From positions 16,798,078 through 16,862,077 of the forward strand of contig OY720348.1 in NCBI GenBank assembly GCA_963082975.1: a stretch of 64,000 nt of DNA, given 5' to 3'. The notes under the pieces are model-generated. The model did not search any database, was not told the DNA's origin, and saw only the letters and a list, made by a program, of their open reading frames with translations. Position numbers and translations under genes: made by a program. Below, in pieces: positions 1-10,539 of this stretch. Within the stretch, counting starts at the first letter, position 1; each line of letters begins with the position of its first letter. The DNA comes from Labia minor (Eukaryota > Arthropoda > Insecta > Dermaptera > Spongiphoridae).

Positions 1-184
1 GAAGCCTATGAACTGAATTTCAGTTCGGAAAGACTAGTCAAAAAGAGAAAATATTAAGGGCTGGAGCTGAGCCGCAATCCAGAAATAAAATATATTTATT
101 GGTAGAGTGTCACATCGTTTTTATATCAAGACAGTCGAGAAATTGGTTTTCAACAAAATTTCAATTCTATATAAATAGATAGAA
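1..184. other. AT-rich non-coding left edge
   Basis: No gene is visible. A short palindrome, GAACTGAA/TTCAGTTC around a single central base, sits at 10-26. The rest is ordinary AT-rich sequence leading into the SINE copy. Confidence 0.5.
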
Positions 185-451
185 GGCGCCACAGGGTGAG
201 ATGAAGCGTAGCTGGTTTACATTCTCGTGGTCACGGGTTCAAATCCCTGGCCTGGAAAGAGAATTTCTCTAGCTGGCATCTATGGGACGGAGTCAACCCA
301 GCTTTCGGAATCTAAATTGGGAAACTACTTGATAAAAAGTAGCGCCTCCGATCAAGAAAATCAAGGTAAAGACCCGTTCTACTGATCATAGGACACCTCA
401 TTGATATAACCGACTTATTAGGCGTTGTCCTTGCGTAGGACGTACAAAAGT
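185..451 (+). mobile_element. tRNA-derived SINE, copy 1
   Basis: This is a short retroposon with a tRNA-like head. An internal RNA polymerase III promoter is visible: an A-box-like element at 204-215 (AAGCGTAGCTGG, one change from TRGCNNAGYNGG) and a B-box at 236-246 (GGTTCAAATCC). The body continues through a conserved block (GGACGGAGTCAACCCAGC) and a 3' segment ending in the hairpin GTCCT-TGCGT-AGGAC followed by GTACAAAAG. The same order of blocks recurs at 6180-6456, and the 3' half recurs at 43352-43541, which defines a family. It is mobile by another element's reverse transcriptase and encodes no protein. No clear target-site duplication is visible. Confidence 0.85.
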
Positions 452-1150
452 CACTGGTTATATATAACCTATATATAACTATATATATATATATATTTAT
501 ATATAGTTTGATTTGAATCAAACAAAATTAAAAAAAAAAAAGAAAATTAAATTTCTATTTTAAAAATTTGAAATTGGACAAGAAGTGGAGAGATGATGAT
601 AGGGGGTCCATTTCTTGTCCCAATGGTTTACTCGATACAGTATCGAGAGGGATGAGAAGAGAGAGAGAGATAGAGGAGGGGGAGTGTTATGCTGATCGTT
701 TCCACCCGAAAGATTCCTCATGCCGACTGCATCCATTTATGCCATTTGATGTGTCAGTGTGAATGCGGCTGGTAGATTTCAATTGGATTTCGACGCGGCG
801 GAGGGAAGGCGAAAAAAAAATTTAAAAAAAAAACAAAAAAAAAAAAAAAAACCGCGCATCCAGATATCGAGCCAAGCACAATGGAGTTATTGAGTGTTAG
901 CCTTTTTGATAACTGATTGTATTAACGTCAAAACTAGACTATTTTGAATTGTTTGAAATGTCCACTCGCTGAGTGACAGAGTCTTTCATTGAGATACACA
1001 CGTTGATATTCTATATTTGAATTGAAAAAAATTGCACTCGATGTTTCGATGAAATAAAAATACGCATTTACATTTTTTGAACCAAATTGAATTCATGTCC
1101 CATATTTAAAAAATCCATTGCTAAAACGCTTTTAATTATCGCGTATTTGT
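452..1150. other. Intergenic: purine-rich patch and AT-rich sequence
   Basis: A (TA)n tract lies near 470-503. A purine-rich patch (570-690) with GAGAGAGA is followed by a poly(A)-rich stretch (808-850). The segment 850-1150 is non-repetitive but AT-rich. The 64-residue frame open at 568-762 has no recognisable protein signature. No gene is supported. Confidence 0.4.
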
Positions 1151-1890
1151 TTACATGCGATAGAGAGAGTGAGAGGGGGGGGGAAGGGAGGTTTTCGGGT
1201 GAAAATTGACTAACCACCTCTCCTCTCTCTCACCACCCTCCTACCTTCCCTTATGAAGAATTTTAATTTATATAAATATAAACTCTTAATGACATTAACG
1301 GATGAAAAATATAATGGATTTCATTAGAATGTATAATGAATGGTGGAGAGGGTAGGTTGTCAAACAAAGTATACGCGGGTATTTGTGCGGAATCCCTCCT
1401 CCTCCTCCCCCCACCCCACCCTACAATTCCCAAATCTGCCGTCTGCTTCAAGCAAGATATCTACAATTTATTTAAACAAAACGTTAAAAAAAAAAAGAGC
1501 GGAGTTTATTAATCGAATGGCAGCCCCGGGGGTGTAACGATAAGACGCTGAGGTGTGTTTAACCCCGAGAAATTCAAACGAAGGGCTTCATTAAAAAAAC
1601 CAATTGCCAGTGCGCTTACGACTGTCCTGGGGACTCGCGATCCTTCAAGGTAAAAATTTTTTTTTAAGAGAAAACAGTTAAAAGACAAGTTTAATGGAGC
1701 CGGCCTGGACCGATTAATTATTTGGATTCGGTCACCCTCACCCCCCCGCCCGCCAACCTGTCCCAATTCATTCCCGCCCCCATCCCACCACCACCAACCC
1801 TGTCTTAATTTCACGGCCGAGTGCCCCACCCGGAGAAATGATATTAATAAGGCGCTCCGGGCAAATCGTATTGTGTTTCGGTGAACAGAA
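1151..1890. other. GC-richer island with poly-purine/pyrimidine tracts
   Basis: A G-run of nine (1175-1183) in a GA-rich tract is followed at 1215-1255 by a CT-rich tract that could pair with it. The segment 1490-1880 is notably GC-rich for this window (for example CAGCCCCGGGGG near 1521 and the C-rich block at 1740-1800) and free of AT microsatellites. Overlapping open frames occur on both strands, so they reflect base composition rather than a protein. It is a candidate conserved non-coding element; nothing more can be read from one sequence. Confidence 0.35.
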
Positions 1891-2325
1891 TTCGTTTTTT
1901 ATTTTTTTTTTTGAAAAAAATAAAAAAAATGATTCTTTTTTTTATACGTTGCCTTTCTTATTCAATATCCTCAGGGTAAATGATATATATGAGTAGAAAT
2001 CTGAGAATATTTTATTGTTAAGAGTAAATAAACGCGAATGATTTTATATTCTACTTTTTCGTTTTTTTGTTTATGTCATGTTTTCGTATTAAAAGAAATA
2101 TAAATAAGACGATGAATAAGAATAAGAAGTAAAAATAATATATATATATATATATATAAACTAAGAAAATATCCTTTGGCGCTATAAAGTTTATTTTGAA
2201 AAAAGAAATATTAATAAGATGCAATTATTTGACTTTTAAACATTCCTTGAATTTACTTTTCAAAAAAAAAAAATAAATAAATAAATAAATAAAAAATTGA
2301 GATACAATAACTTTTTTATTTTTAT
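1891..2325. other. AT-rich low-complexity stretch
   Basis: Poly(T), poly(A), a (TA)n run near 2138-2157 and a (TAAA)n run near 2270-2293. Nothing else is seen. Confidence 0.5.
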
Positions 2326-2518
2326 TTATTATTATTATTATTATTATTTTAGTTATTTTTTTTTTTTTTTTAATAGTTGGTAGGTAGATTTTAATTATTA
2401 TTATTATTTTAGTTATTTATTTGTTTTTTTTTAAAGAGTTGGTAGGAAGCTTTATTTGTTATTATTATTATTTTAGTTATTTATTTGTTTTTTTTTTTAA
2501 AAGTTCGTAGGTAGATTC
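2326..2518. repeat. Tandem repeat, about 60-66 bp unit, three copies
   Basis: Each unit runs (TTA)n, TTTTAGTTATTT, a T-run, then AGTTGGTAGGTAGAT. The TTTTAGTTAT anchor recurs at about 2347, 2407 and 2472. The copies differ by a few substitutions and T-run length. The (TTA)n stretches may have seeded slippage. Confidence 0.8.
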
Positions 2519-3430
2519 GAAAAGAAAACAATACCCATTGACAACATCTTACCAACCTTATGGACATCGTTTATTTTATTTTATATTATTTTTTTTTTTT
2601 TTAAATTTCTTAGTTCAAGATGGAGCAAGGATGATTTTTAGTGAAAAAAAAGAAACTGTATTTATCTCTTAGACAAAAAGAGAAAAAGAAAAAAAAAAGT
2701 AATGTTAAAAACTCTTTGCGAGGGGTGGTCTGATTTTTAAAAGCTTAATGCTCGGCAGCCGGCGAGATTTGGGTTTGAGGGCAGATGGTTTTATGAAATG
2801 GGCCCTTTGGGGGCGGTTGTTTAGCTGCCAAGGGGAAGGATGACGAGCTTCGTAAAATTTTGCACGCACAGCTAGTCATGGGATTTTCATTTTTTATTAT
2901 TATCATTTTTTTTTTTTTTTGTCTCTGAATAGGAAATCTGATACCAGACGATTATAGGATATTATTATTATCAGCCTCTGAGTCAAAAGTCCTTTCGTCT
3001 AACGGATAACAAAAAGAAAAAAAAAATCAAATGAACGGGACGACGATGAAGATGACAAATCAACTAAAACACAGATAAACATTGCCTCCCATTTTTTTTT
3101 TTATATATAATATATAATAATAATAGTTACAATTATAGTATATGTCAATGTCAATTCAGAAACTACTGAGTTACAAAACGGGGGAAATAATAGAATATTT
3201 GATAATTGTTTTATTAAACGTTTAGGGTACGTATTGAGAATGTGAAAATGTGAAAAATTAAATTAACTTCTTTTATTGGTGGGATATTGACGAAAATGTA
3301 TACCAATTTAATATTTAAAATAAAAAGAATTTTAAAAAAAAAAAGATTTCTCTCACAAAATTAAAATAAATAATAATAATAATAATATGTAGATATTAAA
3401 TTATTAAAGCTTTGGTGGTTGTTTTTATGT
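2519..3430. other. AT-rich sequence with a short GC-richer island at 2720-2890
   Basis: The island at 2720-2890 (CGGCAGCCGGCG near 2754, GGGCCCTTTGGGGGC near 2800) is low-repeat and stands out from AT-rich flanks. The rest holds homopolymers and (TAA)n near 3114-3125 and 3367-3387. No gene is seen. Confidence 0.4.
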
Positions 3431-3614
3431 ATAAGGGAATTTTGTAAATAAAACCACATATTGATATTTTATTGTAAATTTATTCAAAACACACAAAAAA
3501 TACACAACGTTTCGATTTCTCCTTCTGCAATCGAAACGTTATGTATTTTTTGTGTTTTTGAATAAATTTACAATAAAATATCAATATGTGGTTTTATTTA
3601 CAAAATTCCCTTAT
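3431..3614. repeat. Near-perfect 184-bp palindrome (fold-back element)
   Basis: The left arm 3431-3517 and right arm 3529-3614 are reverse complements with only about two differences, around a loop of about 11 bases (3518-3528). Both outer ends read ATAAGGGAATTTTGTAAATA inwards. Each arm has AACGTTTCGAT / ATCGAAACGTT next to the loop. As RNA or single-stranded DNA it would fold into a hairpin of about 86 bp. No flanking target duplication and no second copy is visible. It may be a fold-back transposon or a head-to-head inversion of a retroelement end. Confidence 0.9.
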
Positions 3615-4494
3615 AAATAATAATAATAATAATTAAGCATCGTAAAATTATATAATAATAATTAAAATGAATCTACGTTTCATACCGATTAGTATGGTAT
3701 TGGTTTTATCAATTGCTATCAGGAGAGTTTCATTTATTTTCATTTATTATAGTGTATTTTATCCTATCAAAAAATAATTAATTTTTGTTTTTGTTTTTTT
3801 TTTTAATAAAACGCCATTTTATTTAAATCCTGGTGAAAATTATGTTGAATCTCAAAGTTAAGTTAGTATATTATAAAATATTATATAAATTGAACATAAT
3901 TGAATAGATGATTTTTTGTAAATTTTCAAAGAATATAATATAAATATGAGTTTTGAATTTTTTCTCTAATAAGAAGTAATTGAGAGGTGGGTCCTCTTAA
4001 AGACACTTATAAAATATGGCCTAATCGTCAATTACGAGGTTTTGCAGGTCAGAAATAGTATTTACCCCTCGAAGAGAGAGTGATAATAAGTGTGAATATT
4101 TCATTTTTTTTTCTTTTATAATGAATCTAGGATGCTAGGTATTCTTTATCCAAATAAAATGTATTTTTTTAAGGTTCAGAAATTTTAAGGGAACGGATTC
4201 AAATGAATCCATTGAGAAAAGACATGATATCTCCAGAAGAAGAGAGAAATCATGAGCTCACGTGAGGGCAGGGGCGCTAATCCCTGAAGTAGATCTCATT
4301 ATTTTATAAAGGATCTACCCGTTACCCATCAGTTAAAAGATATGATATATTTCTTAGATTTAAATATTAATATTTAATAAGATTGTTATCAATGAATTTA
4401 TTGTACAATTACTTACATCAATTTTTAATTATGCTTCCTATAAAATGAGAAATATGTAATATGTAATATATGTTAGAAAAAAAAGGGTTGTCAT
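3615..4494. other. AT-rich intergenic with an E-box palindrome
   Basis: Mostly AT-rich with (TAA)n at about 3615-3655. A 10-bp palindrome CTCACGTGAG (4257-4266), an E-box core CACGTG, lies in a more complex stretch (4010-4320). No gene is seen. Confidence 0.4.
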
Positions 4495-4856
4495 AACGAT
4501 TGGCGGAAGTGGCGAAAGAAAGATCAGTAAGTGATGAGCCGGGCTCCAAGTCACTTAACCGCACGGATTGAATGTAAATCCTTCGAAAGGAAGTAGATCT
4601 GATATTTGGATAGCGCGAGATAAGGAATAAATTGTCCTCCATGAGGGTTTTCCATTTAAATAAACTCTCGTTCAATCCCCTCACTCTCTCTTCATCCCCA
4701 TGCATCCCAACCCCCATTGCTGGTGAATCTATTTCATACTTTACACACACCACACCCATCGCGTTTATGAATATCAAAGATAGGTGATCGGATTAAATAC
4801 GTTCCGATCGCAACTGAAAGAGATACTTCCAGATCATCGAGTGAAAAGTGTATATA
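4495..4856. other. Low-repeat island with transcription-factor-like motifs
   Basis: This GC-richer stretch holds consensus-like sites: GGAAGT (ETS, 4505-4510), CACTTAA (NK-2-type, 4552-4558), AACCGCA (RUNX, 4557-4563) and AGATAAGG (GATA, 4618-4625). A 119-residue frame is open on the minus strand (4418-4777) but resembles no family I know. I favour a non-coding regulatory role, as inference only. Confidence 0.3.
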
Positions 4857-5310
4857 CGAGGGTGGGGTGAAAAGTTTCCGGCCTGACCAAGAAAAATTAT
4901 ATTTTTAATGTTTTTTTTTTTTTTTTTTTTTTTTTGCTTTATTTTTTAACATTCAAGATAGCTGAGACCTGTACGATGTGAGCTGAACGTGTGCGAAATA
5001 TTTTGCACAACCATTTGAATATGGAAAGCTGTGTGCAACGTGGGTGCCGCGTTTGCTAACTGCTTCGAAAAACCATTTCTACCCACAATTTGGCGCTGTA
5101 GGCGTAATCTAAACGAATTTTTGAGTCGATTCATAATTGTTGAGGAGACTTAAATTAAATTAAATTTAATTTAATTTAATTTAATTAATTAGAGCACCGT
5201 TATGAGAAATGTATCAGTGTTGATGGAGATTATGTTGAAAAATATAGCAAAAAAAAATTTAAAAACATCGTTTTTCTTGGCCAGGCCGGAAACTTTTCAC
5301 CCCACCCTCG
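4857..5310 (+). mobile_element. Internally deleted mariner-family transposon
   Basis: The terminal inverted repeats are about 40 bp with one mismatch in the first 40; both begin CGAGGGTGGGGTGAAAAGTT. They are directly flanked by TA on each side (4855-4856 and 5311-5312), the insertion target of Tc1/mariner elements. At 454 bp it is far shorter than a typical 1.3 kb mariner, and the inner sequence is a decayed transposase relic (separate entry). An AT-rich filler (5150-5195) sits at the site of the internal deletion. Confidence 0.92.
4991..5250 (+). pseudogene. Mariner transposase relic
   Basis: Three translated pieces lie in the order expected for a mariner transposase. VRNILHNHLNM (from 4991) is followed after a one-base frameshift by KLCATWVPRLLTASKNHFY (5026-5082), then RNLNEFLSRFIIVEET (5103-5150), corresponding to the region ending in the first catalytic Asp motif (V-D-E-T). 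Here that Asp is Glu. The remaining catalytic region is deleted, and the C-terminal piece EKCISVDGDYVEKY (5204-5245) follows directly. Frameshift, catalytic change and deletion make it non-functional. It could only move with transposase supplied in trans. Confidence 0.85.
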
Positions 5311-5351
5311 TATATATATAAATTAATTTTAAAAAAATCAACAACTTGAAT

Positions 5352-5385
<34 letters not shown>

Positions 5386-6179
5386 CGATAACAGCTGAAT
5401 GAAATGCAAAAGAGGGTAGGGGTGGGGGTGCAGAGATATCGGTCCCCTCCGTTGTCCCAATAAGTCCGGGGACAGAGATTGCCGTGTGGGGACGAGGGGG
5501 GCCGCAAGAAGCACGTGTCCAGACATCAAAGCACGCGATTCCTTCAGTCACGCAATTTCAACAATTTGAAACTATTTATCTTGAAGCTTGCCCGAACTCG
5601 GACTCGTTCTGATCAATGGGAATATCATTTTCTTGAATCCAATTTTTTTTTTTTTCATTCGGCTTCTATTTTTTCTTTTTTTACTTTTCTTTTTTTTATA
5701 TGCGTATCCCACTCTCGTTTACGTGTTTCTATTTCCAGATATAAGTTATGTTAAAACAGAACAAAAAAAAAAAATAACAACTTGAATAACAAATATTTTG
5801 AATTAGATTAAAATAAAATTATCTGGGAAATCAAATAAACTATACTATATATAATATAAACATATTACCAACATCTTTCTAATCAGAATAAAATGGATTT
5901 AGTAAAATAAAATTTATACAAAAAAATAAATAAATAAATAAATAAATAAATAAAATAAAATAAAATAAAATTTAATCAAATATATTATAAAATGTATATT
6001 TAATTATTATATCATTCATTAAAAAATTTTTATTTGAAATGTATAAAAGTATTAATTAATGATGTCATTTGAATTCATCCTTAATTCTGTGATCTAGGAA
6101 TTTTTTTTTAATTCTTTAGGTGAATTTAATATATATATGGTAGAGAATTTTTATTAAACATTTATATTATAGTAAAAAA
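5311..6179. other. Intergenic: (TA)n, GC-richer island, then AT-rich sequence
   Basis: A (TA)n run at about 5357-5382 is followed by a GC-richer island at 5400-5620 (GGGGACGAGGGGGGCC near 5487, GCACGTGT near 5512), then T-rich (5640-5710) and (TAAA)n/(TAAAA)n tracts near 5925-5972. Overlapping short frames on both strands of the island show no protein signature. Confidence 0.4.
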
Positions 6180-6456
6180 GGCGCCACAGGGTGAGAGGAT
6201 AGCGTAGCTGGATTACATTCTCATGGTCCCGGGTTCAAATCCCTGGCCTGGCAAGAGAATTACTCTAACCGGGGTCTATGGGACGGAGTCAACCCAGCCT
6301 CCAGGATCAAAATTGGAAAGCTACTTGATAAAAAGTAGTGCCACCGATCAAGAAAATCAAAGTAAAGTTTGATAGAATCCGTTCTACTGATCATAGGACA
6401 CCTCATTCATATAAACGAATTGATAGGCGTTGTCCTTGCGTAGGACGTACAAAAGT
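6180..6456 (+). mobile_element. tRNA-derived SINE, copy 2 (best preserved)
   Basis: This copy has a perfect A-box match, TAGCGTAGCTGG (6200-6211), and B-box GGTTCAAATCC (6232-6242), with tRNA-like spacing between them. The body shares the blocks TATGGGACGGAGTCAACCCA, AAAAAGTAG, CGATCAAGAAAATCAA and CTACTGATCATAGGACACCT with copy 1. The 3' end again closes with a GTCCT-TGCGT-AGGAC hairpin and GTACAAAAG. The full unit is about 270-277 bp. No autonomous partner with the same 3' tail is visible in this window. Confidence 0.88.
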
Positions 6457-7770
6457 TAGAGAGATTTTTTTTTTTTTATTATTGTAAAAAAGAAAAAAAA
6501 AAGAAATTTTATCATTGATTTCTTTGAGAAAATAAACTGGTAAATTCAAGATTGATTATAGCTCCTATAGTCAATTAAAAAAAACAAAAAAAAACTAATT
6601 TTATATAAGTTTATAAGATTTGTAATTTTGAGGGGTTGAATCTTTTTGATGAAGGCACTAAAAATAAAAAAAAAATTAAATAGGGCTTTAAAATTCATGA
6701 AATAAAAAAAAACCGTTTTTCTCCTAGGCAAGATTATAAAAGTCATTGGTCATCAAAACAAAAGATTAAAATTAGAATGAGCTAATAAAATTCAAAGGTG
6801 AGTTGATGATTATAGTCATTTGAATACCTCCAATTATACGTTTGATTAATACAAGGAAGTTACTGTTAGATTTGATCTTTGTTTTTTGGACTCTTTTATA
6901 TATATATATATATAAATATTTAATAAAATATTCGATGCAAACTTGTTCCCTTCGTGGTGGACAGATGTTGAGAAAGCAATATTTAAATATCTCTGTTCTA
7001 AATTAACCTCCGATAACCAGTTTACTGATTATAGTTTTAATTGACTCCATCCAATGTTTCTCTTAGAAATTCTGCGGTCAGTGCGACAAAAATTCTTCAA
7101 CTGGGACAAGTCATTGAATTTGCGGGGGTGCCATGTCAGAGGTCACCACCTGGAAACAAGCGACCGGGGTGTGAAGGGGCTCAGCTCCACCTCCCTCGCT
7201 ATCACAGGCTCCCTTTTAATTAATAACATCGCTATCAAAAAATGAAATGTTATAATCTCCAACCACGTGTAATGGGTAATTTAGTCCGGGTTTCAAGTTC
7301 TAAAAAACATCTGCTAGCTGGGGAAATTTTAATAAAATATAGTTCCAACTCACCTGGAGTCCTATAATTGATAAACAAACTTTTAATATTACATATCCGA
7401 AAATATATATCCTTATTTATTACAAAAAAAAAGTTTTTTTATTAAAAAATGTTATGAACGTCTTACTCTCTCTCTCTCTCTCTCTCTCTCTTTCTGTTGT
7501 GCAAGTTGATGAATCTATTTCGGCGGTAGCAAAAGAGTGAGAGAAAGAGAAAAAAATGAGTGAGGGTGATGAAGAAACAAGAGGCCATATTGTTTTTAAA
7601 ATTAGTCTTTTAAACGGTATACAGCCGATAGAGATTAAATGAAATGAAATGATTCAAACGTATGTTGGGGGGGGGGGGTGAAAGAAGACGAGCACACGGT
7701 TCAAATATCGATTCGGTCGTTCTCGCAAAATGACTGGAATGTGTTGCAGGAGGGGTCTTTAGCAGATCAT
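6457..7770. other. Intergenic with low-repeat island and microsatellites
   Basis: AT-rich to about 6920. The low-repeat island at 6920-7360 includes GGTCACCACCTGG near 7141. A (TC)n run is at about 7469-7491, a purine-rich block at 7530-7560 and a run of twelve G at 7667-7678. Two overlapping frames of about 60 residues within the island (7041-7245) resemble nothing known. No gene is supported. Confidence 0.4.
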
Positions 7771-9452
7771 CTACAGATTTACTATTAAAACATTCAAAAG
7801 AAAAGCAAACGATCGGATTCAGATTGAAAACGAACTTAAAAAAAAAAAAAAAAAAAAATTATAAAATAAATAAATAATTTAGGGTTAAATAAGGGAAAGT
7901 GGACGTTGATGTTATATATGATTTAGTAAATTTATAATTTCAGTGACTGTTTTCTAAGATACTCCAATTGTACACTGAATTATCATCAGTTTTAAAAAAA
8001 TTTTCATTTTCATTTTGAAAAAACTATAGTTTAAAAAACAAAAATAAATAAATCAATTTAATGCACTTTCAAATTAAATAATAAGTAAAATTATCAGCTT
8101 TAATTTTCATTTTGTAAAAAAATTAGTTTAAATAAATAAATAAATTTAATGTGTAATTTCAAATTAAATAATCAAGTCAAAAAATATCAAAAAAAAAAAA
8201 AAATGACTATGATTTTCATTTAAAAAAAAAAAAAAAAATTATAAAAATAATATATTAATAAAACAATGCTGCTTTTCATCATATTCCTTTTCAAAAAATG
8301 TTTACTTATTTAATTTACATTCAAAATAAAATACTTTGTATTTTGCTTATAAAATTTCAAATTAATCAGACATCTGGTATTTAAAAATTCATTGGAAATA
8401 AAGGTGTGTTTTTTTAAAATAATAACATTCCATATAATTATATAATAAAAATACAAATAAAAACTTTTCTTTAACCTAATTAATAATAAATATTACACAA
8501 TATATATATATATATAAATTTAAGTATATAATATAACATTTGCTGACCTTATGTGTGAACGTTTTACTATCAATTCTCCGTATATAAATATTTTTTTAAA
8601 TAGAAAATTCCAGCAAGATATAGTTTTAAAATAATAAATAAAAAAAAAAGTGAAGAATGTTATCAATGATTAATTTATAATAGAAGAGATAAGAAATTAT
8701 TTATTTATTTAATAGCATACATTTTTGAAACTTAATATGAATTGTATATACATTTCGAAATCCAGATTCAGTATTAATGTATAATTGGAAATATTATAGT
8801 ATGTATATTCAAGAGAATGTATGTTCACGGAATTGTTTAATTAATACAATTTCACACGGTCAACAAAAAAAAAGATACGAGTTTTTTTTTTTTTTATTTT
8901 AATTCCTGAGTATTAATATAATGATTAAAACAGAAATGGAAATATTTGAAACGAAATAATTAATGGTACTAGGATAATCAACGCTAATAAAGACAAAAAA
9001 AAACATTGGTAGTGAATGGTGGTTAACACGGATTAAAGAATGTTATAATAGGAAAAAAAAGAGGACGCCCAGGAAATGAAACAGTTTGAAAGGAATTCCG
9101 AATCAAATTTTATGTATCAATTCTTAATAAATGTTGTGATTGATACTTTTGAAATTTTATAGCAGAAGAAAAATTAAGGTCTCTTCTTTGGTAATTTGTA
9201 GTTTTATTGTAGTTGATATTTTAATTTATCACTTCAAAATCGTTCTCAAATAAAAAATATTATAATAAATATTAATCTATTAAAATTAAACAATATTTTT
9301 TTTTCTTATGTAACACGCACTATTTATATATATATATAAATAAATATATGTATATATATAACAAGTTAATCAATAAATCTTGGTCTGACACATCTACATA
9401 TATATTAGATTTAAAGATTGGACTGACAACACTTTAACATTGTATTATTTGT
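7771..9452. other. AT-rich stretch with a degenerate tandem duplication
   Basis: Two related units near 7984-8095 and 8096-8180 share TTTTCATTTT, a (AAAT)n run, AATTTAATG and TTTCAAATTAAATAAT. The rest is homopolymer-rich, with (TA)n near 8500-8515 and 9327-9338. No gene is visible. Confidence 0.45.
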
Positions 9453-9842
9453 TGATTTAACCTGATTTTTTTTTTCTTTTATATAAAAACAACTTTAAAT
9501 TTATAAATATAACTGAAAATTAATAATAAAATTAAAAAGGTTAAAGGTAAGTTATTATTAACAACACTCGTTTTTTTGTTTCAAATCAAATTTTTTTTCA
9601 ACTTTATACTTTATACTATACACTTTATACTATACATACTGAATAATACACTTCAAACTTCTGATGATGACGTTACTGTCAAAATGATCATAAAGTTGAA
9701 TAAAAATTTATTTTGAAACATAAAACCGAGTGCTGTTATTAATTAACTTACCTTTAACCTTTTTAGTTTTATTATTAATTTTCAGTTAGATTTTTATAAA
9801 TTGGAAGTTGTTATAAACGATAAAAAAATCGTGTTAAATCTA
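9453..9842. repeat. Inverted repeat, arms of about 150 bp
   Basis: Left arm 9453-9606 and right arm 9690-9842 are diverged reverse complements sharing AACTGAAAATTAATAATAAA, AAAAAGGTTAAAGGTAAGTT and TTCAACTTTAT. The spacer (9607-9689) carries two to three direct copies of ACTTTATACTATAC. It is a fold-back arrangement; no target duplication is obvious. Confidence 0.8.
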
Positions 9843-10508
9843 CAAACCTATTTATATATGCAAAAGTCTTTGCATATCGTAATATATGATTTCTACATTC
9901 CTTCAAAAAATATGTGTTTTAATTTTAAGATATTCAGACAATTAGTTTTCTACTTACATTGGTTTTAATCATCCCACTGGAACATTTATTCACATCATAA
10001 AAACTCGGTCAACAACAAAAATAACTATTATATTATGATTATTAATTATTTCAAAAAATTTATTTTAAATATAGATTAATATAATCGAATATAAATCGAA
10101 ATGTCATACGATAAAGGGATGTTTAATTGAACCACTTTTCAACCGTTTAGGATTTTTTTATTTATTTATTTGTATTACCTATTACTAAATTTATTATTTA
10201 TTATCTAATTATATATAAAATAATAAAATAAATATAATAAATAATAGAATAACATGAGTTCATGGCTTAATGGTTATAAGTTATATAATAATAAAAGATA
10301 CTGCAAACTTGAAAATAATAGAGTGAATCTCGACTAGTTTAATTATTTAAAATAATATTTGAAATAATTGAGAAGATTAATTCTCTCTTGAAGGGTAAAT
10401 ATAATGGAAAAAAATAAATAAATTGTTGGAATTTTTGCTTCAATTACCAAGACTTAAAACCTAGTGGATTTTATACTATATTGTATATTTCTACTTTATA
10501 TATATATA

Positions 10509-10539
<31 letters not shown>
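9843..10539. other. AT-rich stretch
   Basis: Homopolymers and short AT repeats, ending in a (TA)n tract joined to (GATA)n at about 10498-10538. No gene is seen. Confidence 0.5.

Noticed and set aside
200-247. Functional tRNA gene
   Set aside because: The A and B boxes belong to a SINE head repeated at 6180; the cloverleaf and 3' end of a real tRNA are absent.
9661-9690. Hammerhead ribozyme (CTGATGA plus stem II)
   Set aside because: The conserved G of the GAA segment is missing and no pairing stems I and III could be drawn.
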